Below, piece by piece: positions 7,354 to 9,019 of a stretch of DNA of 9,019 bases (positions are counted from its first letter, which is position 1; each line of letters begins with the position of its first letter). The notes below the pieces were generated by a model. The model was not told the DNA's origin and searched no databases. It was given only the letters and a program-made list of their open reading frames with translations. A program made the translations under genes and the position numbers. The DNA is taken from NCBI GenBank assembly GCA_937877675.1, contig CALEIS010000019.1:1-9019 (forward strand). Reading direction: 5' to 3'. The DNA is from an uncultured Clostridia bacterium (GTDB lineage Bacteria > Bacillota > Clostridia > Oscillospirales > Acutalibacteraceae).

Positions 7354-7775
7354 CGTAAATCCTCCAATCTCTTGTTTTCACCTAATGCAACTACCTTTTC
7401 AACGAAATCGTTCATAGTCGCTGCAAATTTTGCACCTTCAGCAGCTGAAACCCATTCAACACGAGTACGCTCTTTTTCAATACCGAGATAATCAAGCATT
7501 GAGAAAAGTGCTGCCATTCTACGACGAGTATAGTAGTTACCTGATGTATAGTGACAGTCACCAGGGTGACAACCACAGATGATTACACCATCAGCACCAC
7601 GCTGGAAAGCACGAAGAATAAACATTGGGTTTACACGGCATGAGCAAGGAACACGGATAATCTTTACTTCTGCCGGATAGTTAAGGCGGTTGTTACCTGC
7701 AAGGTCAGCACCCGCATAAGAACACCAGTTGCAACAAAATGCAACGATTAATGGTTTATATTCATTTACTTGCAT
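7341..7775 (-). CDS. flxD: FlxD / MvhD-type iron-sulfur adaptor (methyl-viologen-reducing hydrogenase delta family)
   Basis: 144 residues, the usual size of MvhD. It carries the family's cysteine pattern: FCCNWCSYAGADLAG (13-27), RVPCSCRVNP (41-50) and GADGVIICGCHPGDCHYTSGN (60-80). MvhD-like proteins bind one [2Fe-2S] cluster and dock on HdrA, feeding electrons from a hydrogenase, formate dehydrogenase or Flx module to the bifurcating flavin. The position directly after hdrA, with a 10-base overlap, and before the Flx-type genes fits that role. One oddity is CSCR where many relatives, as I remember them, have CxGR, so Cys46 replaces a Gly next to a cluster ligand. Start supported by GGAGG at 7790-7786, 10 bases upstream of the ATG. 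Confidence 0.88.
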   Translation of the reverse strand: MQVNEYKPLIVAFCCNWCSYAGADLAGNNRLNYPAEVKIIRVPCSCRVNPMFILRAFQRGADGVIICGCHPGDCHYTSGNYYTRRRMAALFSMLDYLGIEKERTRVEWVSAAEGAKFAATMNDFVEKVVALGENKRLEDLRCKK

Positions 7776-9019
7776 ATTGCGTCAACCTCCGCCATAATCT
7801 GTGAGTTAGCAAATCCGTTAAGGTCCATAGCACCTGATGGACATGCTACTGTACAAGCACCACAACCCTGACAAACTGCTGGGTTAACTGATGCAACTCT
7901 TCTAATCTTAGTTGTTCTGTCTGGCATACGGAATTCTTTATCACTATAAGTAATTGCACCGTAAGGACAAACTCTTTCACAAGATGAACAACCGTTACAC
8001 ATAAGTTCATTTGAATGAGCAACACATGGGTTACCTGTTAACTTATCCTTTGCAAGAAGTCCGATAACCTTTGATGCTGCTGCACCTGCCTGAGAAACTG
8101 TTTCAGGAATATCCTTAGGTCCTTGACAAGCACCTGAAAGGAACACACCTGCTGTTGGGCTTTCAACAGGACGAAGCTTTGGATGAGCTTCTGTAAAGAA
8201 GTCATTTGTATCCATACTTGCTGTAAGCATTGTAGCAAGTGGACGAGCAGACTTATCAGGCTCAATTGCAGCTGCGAGAACAACAAGGTCAGCATCAATA
8301 TGAAGCTGCTTATTTGCGATAAGGTCTGATGCCTGAACTTTAAGCACATCACCTTCTGGTGTTACCTTACCAACCATACCCTTGATATATTTAACTCCGT
8401 ATTCTTCAACTGCACGACGATAGAATTCGTCAAAGTTCTTACCAGGAGTTCTTACGTCAATATAGAATACGTAAACTTCTGTATCTGGATATTTATCTCT
8501 TGTAAGCATTGCGTGTTTTGCTGTGTACATACAACAGATTTTTGAGCAATATTCTTTACCCTTTTCAGCACAAGCATCACAACGTGAGCCTACACACTGA
8601 ACAAATACGATTGTGTGAGGATGCTTTCCGTCAGATGGTCTTAAAAGCTTACCTGCAGTAGGACCTGCAGCATTTGTAAGACGCTCAAATTCAAGAGATG
8701 TGATAACATCCTTTGACTGGTTATAAGCAAACTCATCAAATTTATCCATACTGATTGGATTAAAGCCTGTTGCAACTACGATTGCACCATACTTCTCTTC
8801 GATGTATTCATCCTTCTGTGTATAGTCAATAGCACCTGCTGTACAAACCTTTGCACAAAGACCACATTTACCATTCTTAAGCATATTACATGCGTTAGGG
8901 TCAATTGTTGCAACCTTTGGCACTGCCTGTGCAAATGGAATGTAGATAGCCTTACGGTTATCCATACCCAAGTTAAATTCGTTAGGAATTTTCTTCATTG
9001 GACACTTATCAACACAAGC
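7766..9019 (-). CDS. hdrA: HdrA-type flavin-bifurcating subunit (heterodisulfide reductase subunit A), N-terminus outside window
   Basis: The frame stays open to the window edge and reads ACVDKCP just before the Met at 8998, so that Met is internal and this is a C-terminal fragment of 417 residues. It begins inside the ferredoxin domain inserted in HdrA (CVDKCP, then KCGLCAKVC near 51-59). It continues with the thioredoxin-reductase-like FAD domain: GAIVVATGF (78-86), QCVGSRC (141-147), YCSKICCMYTAKHA (157-170) and a FAD-contacting segment from GVFLSGAC to AAASK (about 291-317). It ends with two ferredoxin motifs, CNGCSSCERVCP (341-352) and CQGCGACTVACP (383-394). HdrA carries the FAD that splits electron pairs between a high-potential acceptor and ferredoxin in Hdr complexes. 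About 240 N-terminal residues of a typical 650-residue HdrA are missing, including the first FAD glycine motif. No HdrB or HdrC gene is in the window. Confidence 0.9.
   Translation of the reverse strand, partial: ACVDKCPMKKIPNEFNLGMDNRKAIYIPFAQAVPKVATIDPNACNMLKNGKCGLCAKVCTAGAIDYTQKDEYIEEKYGAIVVATGFNPISMDKFDEFAYNQSKDVITSLEFERLTNAAGPTAGKLLRPSDGKHPHTIVFVQCVGSRCDACAEKGKEYCSKICCMYTAKHAMLTRDKYPDTEVYVFYIDVRTPGKNFDEFYRRAVEEYGVKYIKGMVGKVTPEGDVLKVQASDLIANKQLHIDADLVVLAAAIEPDKSARPLATMLTASMDTNDFFTEAHPKLRPVESPTAGVFLSGACQGPKDIPETVSQAGAAASKVIGLLAKDKLTGNPCVAHSNELMCNGCSSCERVCPYGAITYSDKEFRMPDRTTKIRRVASVNPAVCQGCGACTVACPSGAMDLNGFANSQIMAEVDAICK

Larger units (their letters stand above)
918..9019 (-). other. Single operon: hdrA-flxD-flxC-flxB-flxA-frdB-frdA-transporter
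   Basis: Eight minus-strand genes follow one another with junctions, in transcription order, of -10, -13, -8, -8, +16, +13 and +21 bases. Each downstream gene has a purine-rich ribosome site lying over the end of the previous gene, which suggests translational coupling. No terminator-like hairpin or promoter-sized gap interrupts the series, and the only terminator is at 845-890. The 5' end, with the promoter and possibly further subunits such as hdrB and hdrC, is outside the window. Confidence 0.85.

Noticed and set aside
4508..9019. Soluble [NiFe] hydrogenase or F420-reducing hydrogenase
   Set aside because: Beta/gamma/delta-like subunits are present, but there is no large subunit with the paired CxxC nickel-binding motifs and no small subunit in the window; electrons more likely come from NAD(P)H through the FlxA-type protein.

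Overview
This window comes from an AT-rich (roughly 40 % GC by eye) anaerobic bacterium. It is most likely a Clostridia-type member of the Bacillota: coding is dense, ATG starts follow strong GGAGG ribosome sites, gene ends are TAA, and the proteins are soluble iron-sulfur/flavin proteins of strict anaerobes. Genus cannot be set from this sequence; a gut fermenter is plausible (inference).

Layout. Positions 1-834 (+) hold the 3' end of a GH38-type alpha-mannosidase whose start lies before the window. A 13-bp perfect hairpin at 848-881 sits in the 83-base gap between two convergent transcription units. Everything from 9019 down to 918 lies on the minus strand as one tight operon, read in the order hdrA (5' end outside the window), flxD/mvhD-type, flxC-type, flxB-type, flxA-type, frdB, frdA, and an AspT/YidE-family transporter. 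No gap inside the operon exceeds 21 bases, and the first five genes overlap by 8-13 bases. No promoter is visible; it should lie upstream of hdrA, outside the window.

How the genes may work together. FlxA-type protein (FAD, NAD(P)H and [2Fe-2S] sites), two multi-cluster iron-sulfur proteins, the FlxD/MvhD-type adaptor and HdrA form the NADH-oxidising, electron-bifurcating half of the known FlxABCD-HdrABC complexes. Here no HdrB or HdrC is seen. The genes that follow instead encode a soluble fumarate-reductase-like flavoprotein and its iron-sulfur partner. There is no membrane anchor subunit. The FrdB protein has cysteines for two [4Fe-4S] clusters and no quinone-side [3Fe-4S] pattern. The flavoprotein has Asn where classical Frd/Sdh have the FAD-linking His.

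The most interesting reading is a cytosolic NADH-dependent, flavin-bifurcating fumarate (or related enoate) reductase. It would use the favourable fumarate/succinate couple to help reduce ferredoxin, paired with an AspT/SucE-like carrier that could move succinate, fumarate or aspartate. The components are recognised from sequence; the bifurcating fumarate-reductase activity and the transport substrate are inference.
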